A program made the translations under genes and the position numbers. Under the pieces are notes generated by a model. The model did not search any database. It was not told the origin of the DNA and was given only the letters and a program-made list of their open reading frames with translations. Of a DNA stretch of 64,000 bases, positions 1 to 12,800 are shown piece after piece. Source of the stretch: Paramecium pentaurelia (taxonomy: Eukaryota > Ciliophora > Oligohymenophorea > Peniculida > Parameciidae); assembly GCA_905183005.1 (NCBI GenBank), contig CAJJDO010000008.1, positions 126,927 through 190,926 on the forward strand, read 5' to 3'. Every line of letters starts with the position of its first letter. Positions within the stretch are counted from its first letter, which is position 1.

Positions 1-532
1 TTTGATGGAGCCAGACGATGTTTATACCATTCTGTTTGAAGGATGTAATGAATAATTTATTATTCAAATCTAGGGGCATTGGAAGATTGCTTGTTTCCAT
101 TCAGAGGTACAACCCCAACAGGGAGAACTAATTGTTTTTAAGTTGGATTACCACCTAAATAAAAAGTTTATGTTCCTTATCCAACATATCAATCATAATA
201 AGATTACTTTACATTATGTGCTTTAAGATTCTAGAAATGGTTTGATTGTGATTAAGCTGAGCATTTCAAAATGGATAAAACTGAAGCAGATTATTTGAAA
301 AGAGCCAAAGTTTATCCTTGTTATGCAATGTTTTATGAGGCTGCTTATGCTTGTACAGTAATTTCTTAATCCAAAATCTTAGGATGATATGTTTGATTTC
401 TTAATGGAATTAGCATATACAAGAAGATCAAATAGAACATTTGAATATAACCATTTCCAACATGAGATGCGTCGTCCACCAACTATTTATGATTCTCCTA
501 AAAATGCAGAGAGAATTAAAAAAACATATTGA
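1..532 (+). CDS. Conserved hypothetical protein, 5' truncated by window edge
   Basis: The reading frame enters at base 2 and ends at TGA 530-532. Two short introns are needed, 45-73 (29 nt) and 358-382 (25 nt), both GTA...TAG. The visible protein of about 150 residues contains FRGTTPTGRTNCFQVGLPP, then a stretch with spaced cysteines (WFDCD, VYPCYAMFYEAAYACT) and a charged C-terminus. I do not recognise the family. The spaced cysteines and aromatic-rich segments would suit a ciliate-specific mitochondrial subunit, but that is only inference. The true start lies before the window. Confidence 0.7.
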
Positions 533-1153
533 AATATCATTAGTAAAATTAAAATAATATCATCCTTTTATCCTTTAATACAATTAAATTCAAAATTAAC
601 TTTTATTTAATACTTAATCATATATTAATGTAGCTAAAATGTTGATTAATTTTTAATTCAAAACTGTTTTTAGAAATCTATTCTAATTATTTTGTTAATC
701 AATTCATGTTAATTATTGATTCTATCAATTGTTACTGCTTTCTTATCTTATCTTATCTTAACTTAAAATATAATATAGATTATTTTATCCAATAATCATT
801 CTCTAATTCTCTTAAAATGGTTTTTATTCATTAAAAACTTCTTAATTAATTAAACATTTATTTTTATATATTATTATTATTATTGATCAAAAACTGAATT
901 TGAAATCTAAATATTAATTTTATAACTCTCTATTTGAATAATTATCCCTTCCTTGTTATTTTATACTTATATACATTTTTATATCAACTAATTTATTTGT
1001 TATAATGATTCCCATATTAATTTAAGAGAATTCTCGTTATTTAGAAATAATTCTAGGGTTGAAATACTTATTATTACAATTTTTTAAGACAAATTTGATT
1101 GAATTTAAGTATTAAAATAAATTAAAAGAACATTTATTAAAAGTAATCAAAAA
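533..1153. other. Intergenic, AT-rich; short TCTTA repeat
   Basis: No frame with coding character is seen on either strand under the ciliate code. The only structure noticed is four perfect tandem copies of TCTTA at 741-760. The stretch holds the 3' end of the upstream gene and the promoter of the ORF starting at 1154. Confidence 0.5.
741..760. repeat. (TCTTA)4 microsatellite
   Basis: Four perfect tandem TCTTA units, followed by a degenerate ACTTA. It lies in the intergenic region and has no evident function. Confidence 0.8.
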
Positions 1154-1589
1154 ATGTCTATAAATAATGTAAGTTGGGAATAAGTTGAAAATCCATCAAA
1201 AACAAAATTTAAACAACTTTATTTAAATAAATATAGGATTAAACTAGGTTTATTTTCTAATCATAAAGAATAATTGCCAATATCAGTATTATTATATATT
1301 AATCCCTTAGAGACCTAAACATAGAAATATTTCAATTAAGGAATTAGATCATCTAATTAAACCAGAAATGATTAAAGCTAAAATAATGCCAGATAATTAA
1401 AATTAAAAGGTACTCACAGCTTAATTATTAAACAAAATTACATAAAAATAATTAGAATAAGAATATTTTTGTCAATTTCCTGAAATTACATAAACTAAAA
1501 AAAAAAGATCTAAAACTGAGCATCATAATAATTAATACAGTAAATTACAAAAATCCTTTGCTAGAACTGCTTATTTGATTGTAATATGA
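1154..1589 (+). CDS. Hypothetical small basic protein
   Basis: ATG 1154 opens a frame interrupted by one 25-nt GTA...TAG intron (1286-1310) and closed by TGA 1587-1589, giving about 136 residues. The protein starts MSINNVSWEQVENPSKTKF and is rich in Lys, Gln and Asn, with a basic KKKRSKTEHH segment near the C-terminus. No domain is recognised. It lies tail to tail with the RING gene on the other strand, only 11 bp apart, which is typical of this compact genome. Confidence 0.65.
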
Positions 1590-1600
1590 TATATGTACTA

Positions 1601-3152
1601 TCATTATTTAGTAACTTATTTCATGCTGTTGATACTTTATTCAATTAATTTAACCATTGCAATAATATCATCGAGTAATTCATTTCTATACATTGCTTCT
1701 ATTTTTAATTTAGGTCCACATTTAAAACATTCTTTATTATAACCTTTCTTGCATTCAAAGCAATACGAATGTCCGCATGGAATAATTGTAACAGGTTACT
1801 TTATGAATTTGTTACAAAATGTACAAGATAAATTCTTTTAGATATCTTTCTAAGAAATATTAATAAGATTTTGTATACATCTGTTTTTTCTAATAATAAA
1901 ATTGTATCTGTAATTTATTTTGTATTTTTTGGTTTTGATAACTATTCCTTTAAACCTTCTAATTTAGTATTTAAATTATTAATTTCTGATTAATTATTTT
2001 GATTTTATTAGTCTAGTAATTATTTTTGATTTTTTAGTGATTCTAATTATGATAATTTATCTTGTAATTATTATTATAACTCTTATTGTCTTTGCTTTAA
2101 TTTTTCAAGTTGATTATTTGATTCTATAGAATTTTTGGATTATTCTTCTATTTTTTATCTCAATTGACTAATTTCTTTCTACATAGCTTTATAATCATAC
2201 ATCTTTTGTTTTAGATAATTCAGAAAGTTATAATTTCAAGCTTAATATTTGCTCATTTAATTTAGAATTTTGATCAGTTTATTCTTTGGATTTTTTTAAA
2301 TTCTCCATGATTGTTATCTTTTCTTATTCTAATTGTTTAATTTGTATCAATGAAGCTGATATCTCTTTATTCAAATTCTACTCTTTTAATTAACTATCAT
2401 TCCTATATTAATCATATTATTTCTTTATGTTGTTTTTTTCATTAACTTCCTTCTCTATATTTTTTTAGATGTCAGTAATTTAATGTTCCATCTTACTTTA
2501 TAAATCCTTTTTATTAACAACAATTTATTACTTCAGCTTTATGCAGCTAATCTTTTAATCTTTTAAATTCTTCGTTACTTTCTTCTTTACTTTTTAATTT
2601 TTCTTAATATTGAGATATTTATTAGTTTAATGATTCTACTTATTGTAATAAATCTTATTCTTTTGCCTATGATTGTTTAATGCTAATTTCTAACGAATTA
2701 ATTTTATCTTTATCTTTTTCTGATTATAAATTTAATTTAGATGAATCTCCTGCCTACTTTAATCTTAATTATATTGCTTAATAGCTAGCCTATAATTCTT
2801 AGAGTTATTTAGATTTCTCTTCATTTTATATTTTTTCTTTAACTAACTCCTATTTCATTGACTCAAAGCCTTTCTCAATTGAAATAATCATGTCATTTCT
2901 TTATTCAATGTCTTTCTTATGCATTTCTAATTTTGTATCAATTTGCCTTAACAACTATGACTCTGTCACAGGAGTTTATTTCTACTTTTTATTTAAAGAT
3001 TCTGAAACAGTAGTATTACTACTAATGATATAAGTGTTGCTTCCAAATTTCAACTTTCTCTATATAGTATGTAATCTTCCAGGATAAGAATCCTCATCAT
3101 CAATTGATGGTCTATTGTTAATTTATGGTAAAGGTTTTATTGTACTTCTCAT
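1601..3152 (-). CDS. Coiled-coil protein with C-terminal RING/U-box-like zinc finger
   Basis: Start ATG is at 3152 and stop TGA at 1601-1603. After a short N-terminal tail (MRSTIKPLPQINNRPS) almost the whole protein is Gln/Lys/Glu/Leu-rich coiled coil. The last about 80 residues carry a RING-type finger: LSCTFCNKF, then PCGHSYCFECKKGY, then ECFKCGPK, i.e. Cys-x2-Cys...Cys-x-His-x2-Cys-x2-Cys...Cys-x2-Cys. This pattern is typical of E3 ubiquitin ligases. Two GTA...TAG introns (22 and 29 nt) lie near the 3' end. A further frame change near 2560-2590 is best explained by a 31-nt intron ending in AAG; a sequencing indel is the alternative. The ligase role is inferred from the finger only. Confidence 0.75.
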
Positions 3153-3624
3153 TTTAATAAATTTAATTATAAAATTTTATACTTGATATAATATTTGTGT
3201 ATAAATAATTATGTTTTCTATTTTTTTTTAGTAACTATTTCATTATCTATGATTACATAAATATAAATTATCATTTACATTTAAACATTATTACTCATTT
3301 TAATTTATTTTACTAAAAATAATAATAGTATGAATAATTACATTCATATAAATAATATTTATTACATATTGATATTGTAGTAGACATTCACTATAATAAA
3401 TATTATTATCTATTTTTGAAAATTTTGTTATGAAATACTTTTAAAAGAGTGATTTATATAATTAAATAAATAAGTTAATGGTTTAGATTTGATATTGAGG
3501 ATAATAGATATTTCTTATGATCTGATCAACTATAATAAATTATTGATATTGGTTTTAATATATAATAGATATTTACTTAAATAAAAATATATAAATATTT
3601 ATTATTAGTTTTAAAGTGTTTAAT
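3153..3624. other. Divergent intergenic region
   Basis: AT-rich spacer between the divergently transcribed RING and FCF2 genes. It should contain both promoters. No coding frame, RNA gene or clear motif was seen. Confidence 0.5.
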
Positions 3625-4255
3625 ATGAGATAAGAATAATTGGAATAGCTATTAAATCTGAAATAGTATTAGATCAATTAAAATAATGATCCAAATTTTG
3701 ATTTATTACCAATATAACCTACATATCTATAGGAAATGAACAAGGAAGTGGAAAAGTTAGAATAATAGTCTCTTTTTGCAGATTAATTTAATGTTGATAT
3801 ACCTAGCTTAAAAAAGAACAGAGAAGAAAAAAGATTAAGAAAAATGGCTAAAATGCAATAATTATCTGAAGGTTGGTTTGGAATGAAATCTTAGGATCAA
3901 GATGAAACTATGAAATAAGAATTTTTAATTATGAAATTAAAGAAATACTTAGATCCAAAGCAACCAGTAAAATCAAGTGATTTTAAAACTATGCCTAAGT
4001 ATTTTTAAGTAGGAACTTATGTTGATGGAATGGGTATTAATTATTTATATTTTAATAGATAATTATAATATTAAAAAGAAAAAGAAAAATTAAAGTGATT
4101 TAATTGACCAATTTTTAGAATATGATAAAGAGAAATAAACAACAAAAAATTCATTTTAGAAGATTTAATAAAGATAATAAAGAATCAGTAAAGTAAATAC
4201 AAAATTAAGAAAATTAAAAAGAATAGCAAAATCTATAGGAAGAAAAAATAAATGA
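3625..4255 (+). CDS. FCF2: FCF2-like pre-rRNA processing factor
   Basis: ATG 3625 to TGA 4253-4255 with one 25-nt intron (4034-4058). The protein has an N-terminal Gln/Asn-rich part followed by the Fcf2 domain: WFGMKSQDQDETMKQE, then MKLKKYLDPKQP, then TMPKYFQVGTYVDGMDNYN, and a Lys-rich end after SDLIDQFLEYDKEK. In yeast and animals this nucleolar family (Fcf2, TdIF2) is needed for early cleavages that give 18S rRNA. The W-F-x-M opening, LDPK and PKYFQ-GT motifs and total length (about 200 residues) fit the family. Function is by homology. Confidence 0.88.
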
Positions 4256-4430
4256 TAATTAATTAATGTTCTGTGGATACCCTATTTTTATGTAACTAAA
4301 TAACTATATTTTCTAATTCAAATAAGTATTAGATAATTATTATCATTAAGATTACTATTTAATAAAAAATTAGTATTTGTAATGAAATGATTTCGATTGA
4401 TAAAATGATTATTAATATTAAAATAATAGA

Positions 4431-4682
4431 ATGACAGAAGAATTAAATTCAAGTCTTGACTCTATTGAATTAGAAATGTATCATCGACCTAATCCTAAAA
4501 TTCAATCTATAATAAACTACTTAAGGAAAATTGAATTAAAATTTTGCACTGATCCTAGAAAAAAACAGGAAGAATACAGATCTCAAAATAATACTATTCC
4601 TAAAGAAGATTTTGGGTTGCAAAGAAATAAATTTTTTAATAGAAGGTAATCAAATAAAGCAATTGGCTGTCACATTCTCTGA
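4431..4682 (+). CDS. Hypothetical small protein
   Basis: A single-exon frame of 83 codons runs from ATG 4431 to TGA 4680-4682 and includes one TAA read as Gln. The product (MTEELNSSLDSIELEMYHRP...) is hydrophilic, with no motif recognised. Codon use resembles neighbouring genes, and the frame is short but uninterrupted. It could also be an exon of a longer unrecognised gene. Confidence 0.45.
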
Positions 4683-5162
4683 AAGTCATAATTTGATTAT
4701 CTATTTTTTTTTATCTCAATCTATTATTATATTCAGATTCTATACTTAAATTTTGAAAAAGGATTAAATAATCTCATAAACATAACAAGCAGTTGACAAA
4801 TTTCTTTTGGTGAATTTTCTAAAATTTTCTATTTGTAATTTCTTGCTATGTGAATATTTCATTATCTTTCATTCAGATTAAAGTATATATAATTTGAAAA
4901 TTTAAAAAATGGAGATAATAATGAAATAAACTATAAGAACTTTTTTGAAATAAATTGTAATTAATATTATCAAATTAAATAATTAATCATGTTATCGACC
5001 ATTTTATATTATAATCATCATTTATATAATTTATGTCTAATGTAATCCATCTTATTTGTAATAACTTACAATAAATCAGATTTTGTATATTTGTTTAAAA
5101 TTGCAAAATAATTTTATTATTCTAAATCTATTTATTAAATGTCCATACAATTTTCAAAAAAT
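4683..5162. other. Intergenic between convergent genes
   Basis: AT-rich sequence between the small ORF ending at 4682 and the kinase gene that ends at 5163 on the other strand. Nothing coding or structured was recognised. Confidence 0.45.
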
Positions 5163-6737
5163 TCATCTAGAATTAAAGACTCTAATGTTTTTTCTATATG
5201 CAATAATTATCTTATATAAATAAATATATTACTTGCTCCCACTTTATGGATTTTTATCTAAGAATTACTATAAATATTGACTTTTCATATCCTCACAATA
5301 TTTTAATACTAACTTTTTCATAAAAGTAATTGAAATTTCAGAAGTATTTAATTCTCTCTATAATTCATTTTCAAAATGTGCAAATTCTGTACCTTAATAT
5401 ATATGAGATCCATTTGTTTAAGATTTAAAGAACTTATCAGCTTCTTCCTAATAATGTTTAAACATTTTTCTAGCTGTTTCAACCTCTTTTTGAATTAAAG
5501 TACAAAAGCTTTTATATTCAAATGTTTTAGTAATATCATTTTATAGCTCATGTTTTTTGATTAAATGAGGGAAAGCTGAAACATTGAACTTTTCAACTAA
5601 ATTCATCCTAATCATTTCTATTAAATAACAAATATATTTAATAAGTAGATATCCACAATATACACTTTAAGATTCTCTCTATTCATCTCTCTAAATAATA
5701 ATTAATATAAATATATACTTCATCTTTACTTAATTCCAAAACTTCCTCTACAACTTTATATAGATAAAATATCTTATTTCTTTCCATTAATAAATATTTA
5801 AATGCTTTGGATTCCTTATTTCTCTATGAATTTAAAGTTAACTCTTATTAAATTTAATTTGGCTGTTATTCTGTATTTTTAATTCCTAAATAATTAAATA
5901 TAGCATTACTTTCAGTATATGTTAGTTCTCTTTCAAATAATTCCTTCCAACTGATTCTTTTATTCTAATCTTTTGTTAGCATTTTCAATAGTAAATCTTT
6001 AGTCGTTTGAGATACAACATTAACATTATCCAAAAACTATATTTCTCTTTCCTCCACTGCTAACATCAATTAAGCCATAGTTTTTTCTTCAAAGGGACAA
6101 ATTCCATAAAGCAACTCATACAAGACACAACCCAATGACCAGATATCTGCTTTAATAGTATACTCTTATCCTTTTAAAATTTCAGGTGCCATATATATTG
6201 GTGATCCAACCATTGTTGTTGATAAATCTTAAGGGGTATTCAATGCCTTGCAGAATCCAAAATCACCCAATTTAATTTAGCCATTATGTAACATAATATT
6301 ACTCGGCTTCAAATCCCTATGCATAATATTTTCTTAAACTAAGGATTAGAAGGCTTAGACTAATTATCTGAAGTAGTACAAGGCTTCTTTTTCTGTTTAT
6401 ACTCTATAGTGTTATTACTGAATAATTACCCTTATTCTTATATAATAGCTTCTAGAGTTGATCCATTACAATATTCATAGACAAAATAATAATTACGAGA
6501 ACTCTTTAACATTTCTATGAATTTGACAACATGAGGATTATTAATTCTTGCTAGAGTTTGAATTTCATTCATTGTAAATTCTTCAAGTTTCGGAACTTCT
6601 TTAAATTTTTCTATTTTAACAACTTTGACTGCAACCAGACTGTTATTCTTGATATTTAGAGCCTTATAGACTTTACCGTATTAACCTGAACCAATAACTT
6701 CTAAGAGGGAATAATTTTCGACAACTTTTGCACTCAT
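5163..6737 (-). CDS. ULK/Atg1-like serine/threonine protein kinase
   Basis: Start ATG is at 6737 (MSAKVVENYSLLEVIGSGQY) and stop at 5163-5165. The kinase domain is N-terminal: glycine loop GSGQYGKVYKA, catalytic lysine in VAVKVVKIEK, HRDLKPSNIML catalytic loop, DFG in LGDFGFCKA, and GSPIYMAPEIL activation segment. The order and the SPIYMAPE signature are typical of ULK/Atg1-group kinases. After the kinase domain comes about 250 residues of helical, unrecognised sequence ending KNIRVFNSR. Two introns were located, 6404-6429 (26 nt) and 5691-5718 (28 nt). All catalytic residues are present, so it should be active; an autophagy role is only a family-level guess because ciliates have many ULK-like kinases. 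Confidence 0.9.
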
Positions 6738-6880
6738 AAAGTTAGCTTATATTTTATAATATTAGTCTTTTATTATAAGGGAAAATGATTTAAAAATGTG
6801 ATTATTTAGAATGAAATTGATAGATTTGAGGAAAGTGATTATGAAATATTTTGGTGTATGGTATTGTTTTAATTTAATTA

Positions 6881-9207
6881 ATGAGAAATTAAGGAGTTTA
6901 AACGATAGAGACAGGAGCTTATAACTTCTTTTTATTACCTCCTATAACTGAACCTTTAAAATCAGGAAAATCTTAAATATTAAGTAAGAACTCTTAGTAA
7001 AAATTCAAGTTAAGATCAATTGATGCTAAACCAACACTTTTATTTAAATAGGAATAATTAAAGTAAAAAAGGAGGAATTAAGACTTGCTTTTACATTAAT
7101 TACATTTACCTTTGATAAAGCCTGAATTAAATATAGCTCAATCTAAAACTAAGGAATAAAATTTCTCTGCTAATAGGCTTATTGATAATATTTAACTAAT
7201 TAGTTGTATATCAAGGGCAAGGAATCTATCTTATAATGAATAAATAAATAAAACAGAGAGAACAGCCTAATTCACAATTCGAGGTACACAAAGTTAAATA
7301 CAAAGTAGGATACTCTCTTGATTATATGTTTCAATAATAATTAAATATAAAAATTGAATATTATGAATTATAAAGAATAAACTGGATTATAATTATATTG
7401 TGATTCAACAATAAGCCATAATAGACATCATAGTAATGTGGATTTTAAATAAAACAATTCTAATTTTAATTCCTTTATTAGTTTACAATCTCCCACAAAT
7501 AGAAAAACATCAGAATGTAACGGATTAGAGAAAAAAATATTAAGTTCAAGAAGTTAAATACATAGAATGATGGAGAATTTCTCACGAAACTATGATTTAA
7601 TATAATAATCAGATCCTTTAGAACATGTTATAGAATTCACTCCTTAATTATCACCTGTAGGAAGTATTGCAGAAATAAAAAAGTAGGTTGATATTAAGCA
7701 TGATGGTTCTTTAACTTTATAAGAATTGAAATCTAATTAAACAAGCATAATTTAGATAACAAGATTTAGATTTAATTATTTCTATGTGAGAATTTATGAT
7801 AGAGAAAGTCCATTACAAGCTTATGTAAGGAGTGAAAATTCTAAATTATCTACTTTTAAGATGTATATATCTACAGTAGCTCAATTTCCTACAAGTTTTA
7901 ATTGTGAATAAGCAATTTAATCTAAATATTTTAAATTTGCAGATTAACAATAGAGGGATACATTTCATGTGAAGAATTTATATATATCAATGTATTCAGA
8001 AGAAGATTGTCTTATAGCTATTAATTTTATTTTTGGTCATTATTTTAAGAAAAAAATTAAAATAATAAGAGAAGAATTTGATTCAGATAAATATAAATAA
8101 AGTATTTAAAATTATTATATTTATTAGAATTATATTCATTAAATACTCCAAGATTAGATTCAATTTAGATAGATAAGATAACAAGTAATTTAAATACAAA
8201 ATAATATTAAAAAGATTGTAAAATTATATTTTAATTAAAGAGATTGAATAAAAAATTAAGATAAGTTAAAGATTATTAAAATAAAGAATATTATAAGTAG
8301 TTGAAAGAAAGAAAATAATTTAAGAGGATAAAAAGATGGATATGATTAGCAAATTAAAAGCAAATGAATCTTTAAAAGAAATAAGAAATATTTAAAAACA
8401 AATAGAAATTTAATAAAAATTAAAAATAAGAAATCAAATTATTTGGATTGAATTAATTAAAATAGCATAATATGCTGCCTAAATGAAAGAAATGTTAGAT
8501 GTAATTATTTATTATAATATTTTAGAAAATGAAATTACATAATAAATATTTAGCAAAAGGTAGATTAATAGCTTGGTAATATAAAACTATAACTATGATA
8601 AAAATTAAAGGAATGGGAGCAACAGTTGAGGAAAGAAGTAAATTCAAAATGTGTTTATCAATTAAAATCTTTACTTAACAATTAAGGTAATTTTCAAAAG
8701 TAAGAGCTATTAAATTGGTCTTATAATTTTTACATACTACTCATTTATACATTTAATGTTTATAAAAACATCATTATTTTGTTGAAAAAGTAAATTATGT
8801 TAAGAGAGTGTTTAAAAACTTAAAATAGAAACATAAGGCTTATAGAGATAGATTATGGAGACTATTAAATAAAAATGGTTAAGCTATTATTCTTGAATTG
8901 ATTAATAAACATAGTCAAATAAAAAAAAGATAATATCATATTGATAAGTATTACATTATTATTTATTTTTGATAGTATTTTATTATTATAGATAATGGAT
9001 GATTACATTTAAGAAAAGAAATAAAAATGTTAATAATATGTTCAAAATTATATTAAAGAAAAAAATAAAAAGAAAAAAGTACTTGATTTCACTTTAAGTA
9101 TGATGTAACCTGAGATGTTTAATGCTCCCATTTATGAAGATTTAGTAGAAATATATAAAAAATACGCAATCCAAAAAAATATTGTTATTCATGAGTCACA
9201 TAATTGA
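6881..9207 (+). CDS. Long coiled-coil protein, unrecognised
   Basis: ATG 6881 to TGA 9205-9207. The N-terminal half is Ser/Asn-rich (MRNQGVQTIETGAYNFFL...) with a segment QITRFRFNYFYVRIYDRESP that looks like a folded domain. The C-terminal half is basic, helical and Gln-rich. At least six introns are required. One starts GTG (25 nt, joining IIIL to HHSNVDF). Another, 8218-8240 (23 nt), ends in AAG and restores the frame. Repeated basic-hydrophobic helices near the end resemble IQ-type calmodulin-binding segments, but no clear IQ consensus was found. The intron model of the last third is tentative. Confidence 0.55.
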
Positions 9208-9350
9208 ATATTATAATGATTTTTACAACTTCTCATTAGAAAGTATATAAAAATAATTATGTATAAATTAATTAAATTATGGATGGCTATTATGTTTAAG
9301 AAAATGAAAGAAATCTAATTGACTATATTTGGTATAATGTATGTAATATT

Positions 9351-9680
9351 TCAATGTTTTTATTATTACTTTCTCATGGCTCTATAGAGGTTTTAGACGA
9401 GTTCAATCTTTCTTTTTCCTCTTCTATTTGTACCCAATCTCTTAGCTGCTAATTTTCCTGCCTTCTTTAAATCTTTTGGTTGATTTGTTTTGAATAATTC
9501 AATAATTCTCTTTTCATATGGGCTCAAACCTGCTACTTCTTAGATGATCTTTCTCACTTGTAAAACTCTCTTACCCAAAGTTCCTTTTCTTTAAGATGGT
9601 CTTCTTCTTAATTATTTCTTTGTTAATGAAGATGTAATGAATCCTCTATTTAAACCAATTGCAATTCCTGTTCTTCCCAT
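9351..9680 (-). CDS. RPL36: Ribosomal protein eL36 (L36e)
   Basis: Intronless frame from ATG 9680 to TGA 9351-9353, about 109 residues, the usual length for eukaryotic L36e. The sequence starts MGRTGIAIGLNRGFITSS, continues with the RRRPSQRKGTLGKRV block, and has the conserved LSPYEKRIIELFK and KRLGTNRRGKRKIELVQ segments. It ends in a short Gln-rich tail encoded by TAA codons. This is a basic structural protein of the large ribosomal subunit. Identity is clear from colinear match to the family. Confidence 0.97.
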
Positions 9681-9843
9681 TATTTTAAAAATGATATTTT
9701 TATTTTTTAAATATTAATCACACAATAACTTCTTTATTTCTTTATACAAAATCTTTGATTTCTAAATTCACTATATATATGATCTATTCTATAATGAATA
9801 TGATATATAATTTATATATAATAAGTTAAAATTCTGTTATAAA

Positions 9844-12800
9844 TCATTGTTCATCACTATTTTAATCAAAATGCACAAAATAAGATGATATTGTTGTATT
9901 CTTTTAAGGTAAGAATACATCCTAAGCGAATTCAAAATCAAAGATTCCAACACATTCATCATCACTTTCTATTAAATCTTTGGTAGCCTAACTTACCATA
10001 ATTTTTCCTTCTTATCCCTTTGATTCCATCTTATTGGCAGTCGTAACATCCTCTCCATAAATATCATATCGAACTACATCAGTTCCAACAACTCCACCAA
10101 TAACTCTACCTGTATGTGCTCCTATTCTCATATTTAAATGTTAATATTATGGATCCTTATTAATCTACTGTATTATTTAAATCATCTTCAATCCAAATAA
10201 TACTACATTAATTGCCTATCATAGTTAATATACTTACCTCACCAACTGGATCTCTATTATTAGCATCAATTATACCCATACATACATAACAATCACCAAT
10301 TGTATATAATTTATATACTTGAAATCTCTGACATTCTTCATCAAATTATTAAAACAAGATTCTTAACATATTAACTACTTATTCTGGTTCTACTGAACCT
10401 GAATATTTTGTAAAACCTGCAATATCAGCAAAGAGAATTGTACAATTTTCAAATACATCTATAAAATTATCTGAAGTATTTGCATCTGTTGAAAAGAACC
10501 TTCCTATTATATGTTAAGGTAATAAATATTATAAAATCTATGTTTACTTAGCATTCTTAGATTCAAATTAAGAGTAACATTAATAATTTTCAACTAATAT
10601 CTTTAATTCTTTATGTTATATCATAATACTTTATAAAAATACACTTATTGAAAAGAATATGATTTCCAATATATATTCATTATATATTAAGTTTATTAAA
10701 ATTAATAAGATATATAAAATAGATAATTTTATCCTGTCTTATTAATTATATATTTACAAATAGAATAAATTTAAATATACTGATGTAATTTGACTTACCT
10801 AAAATATTAATTCCATATCACTAATATGTACATTAATTATTAAGATATCAATAATTGAAAATATTAAAAAATATAATCCAATTAACCATTTCAATATGAT
10901 ATTTTTAGTTATATTATATATTGCTATTGCCAATAATAAACAAATAATTGATTAACATATAAAAAGTATCTACAAATCAATATTTATATTCTTTAATAAA
11001 TAATATAATAGATTCTTTATTATTAACATTATTACTAGAAATATTATAAACATTTAAATCTATTTTCTATTATAATCTCTATATTATTCATATATAGTAA
11101 AATAAAGATGATGATTCTCACTTTAATAATCAGATTCTTAAATACCATATTTTTCAATTTCTACTTTTTCTTCCATCTTTTTTAGATCATATTAATTTTA
11201 ATAACAACTTTATTCTATATTAATCAATTTTCTAATTTCTAATTCATCCATATTTTATACATTTCTTTATTCTTTTGGTGATTTGTTAGCAGATTAAGAA
11301 TCATGTTTTTCAATAAAATCTAATTTATTCTCTGCTATAACTCTTGTTCTTTTCCTTTTAATATTTTATAATTCAACTCTAACACTTTCTGCCATTTTTT
11401 ATCCTCCACCAATAGGCATATTCAATATTGGATCTTCACCAATATTTGTTTTAGTACCTGCTCTCTTATAAATAGATCTTCTTGATTTCATAGGATTTAA
11501 TTCCATAGCAAGATTAGAAACTCTTTTACTATATGCACCTTATGTACCATAACCTCCTAAAGGAATACTAGATTTTAATCCATCTCCTTAAATATTATTA
11601 ATATTTGTTTATTCTACTTTATTTTTGTCTCTATCATCTTTTAAAGTATTATTAATAGTATTATTTAGAATGTTATTATTATTCATAGCATTTATATTAT
11701 TAATTTCTTATTCTTATTCATTATTTAGATTAATTCCCATTTAATAAGATGAATTGAATATAGATCTTGAACTAGCTCTAATAAGAGGTTAAACAGCTAA
11801 AGGAGCTAAATTAGTAGTTAATTTCCCATTAGCAATTGTATTTTGAATTGTTAAGGGATTTCCAAAATCTTGTCTTTCTTCACTAAAAGAAACTTTTTTT
11901 AAAATGGTTTTTTTTTTAGTGTAAAGATTTTCTTAAATTTTTTTAAAAATTTGATTTGGAGTATGACAATTTGGTGATTTGGCAACATCATCTGCCATTT
12001 TGATAGTTGTTTATTACTTTTTTTTACTTGTTTTAATAAGTTAATAGGTATTTATAGTACCTTTACCTTTGGCTTCAACTTCTCTCAATTTAAATTGATT
12101 TTTTTAATTATTTACTTTTTCATAGGCTTGCTAACTGAGAGTAATGATACCTGGTTCTGATGTAGAACATACTCTACTAGTAGTATTAACAGTATCACCT
12201 ATAAGTGAAAATTGAGGTTTATGTGCACCAATCACACCAGCTATGACTCTTCCATAATGAATTCCTATTTTCAATATGACTGCTTTATTATCACCATATT
12301 TCATAGTTTTTACACTTTCCAACATTTACATAGCAGTATCCAAAATTCTCTCTGTTGGATTAAGATTATCAGATATATTATAATCTTTTAATCCACCTGC
12401 TGCCATATATGTTTTACCAACTGTTTCTATCTTTTATAATTCATTTGCTTAACAAAACTAATCAAATTAACGATATAAATTATCCAAAAAATCTACAACT
12501 CTTATTTATTCATTCTTAATAATATCATCAAAATCATAAATATCACAAAATAATATTGCAACATCTCCTTAATCTTCTGAAATCTATATTTATCCTTTTG
12601 ACATCCTTTCCTTAATAAATCTTGGCATTAACAATCCTAAAGCATCATTCAATTTCTTATATTCATCTAAAAGTTTGTTTTATAAGATATATTAGTATCT
12701 CTATAGAAATTCAGTTTTATATATTTAAAATACTAAAGGTATACACATTTCTATAATTATTAAACCATGATTCAAAATATAAAAAGGATTCCCATTATTA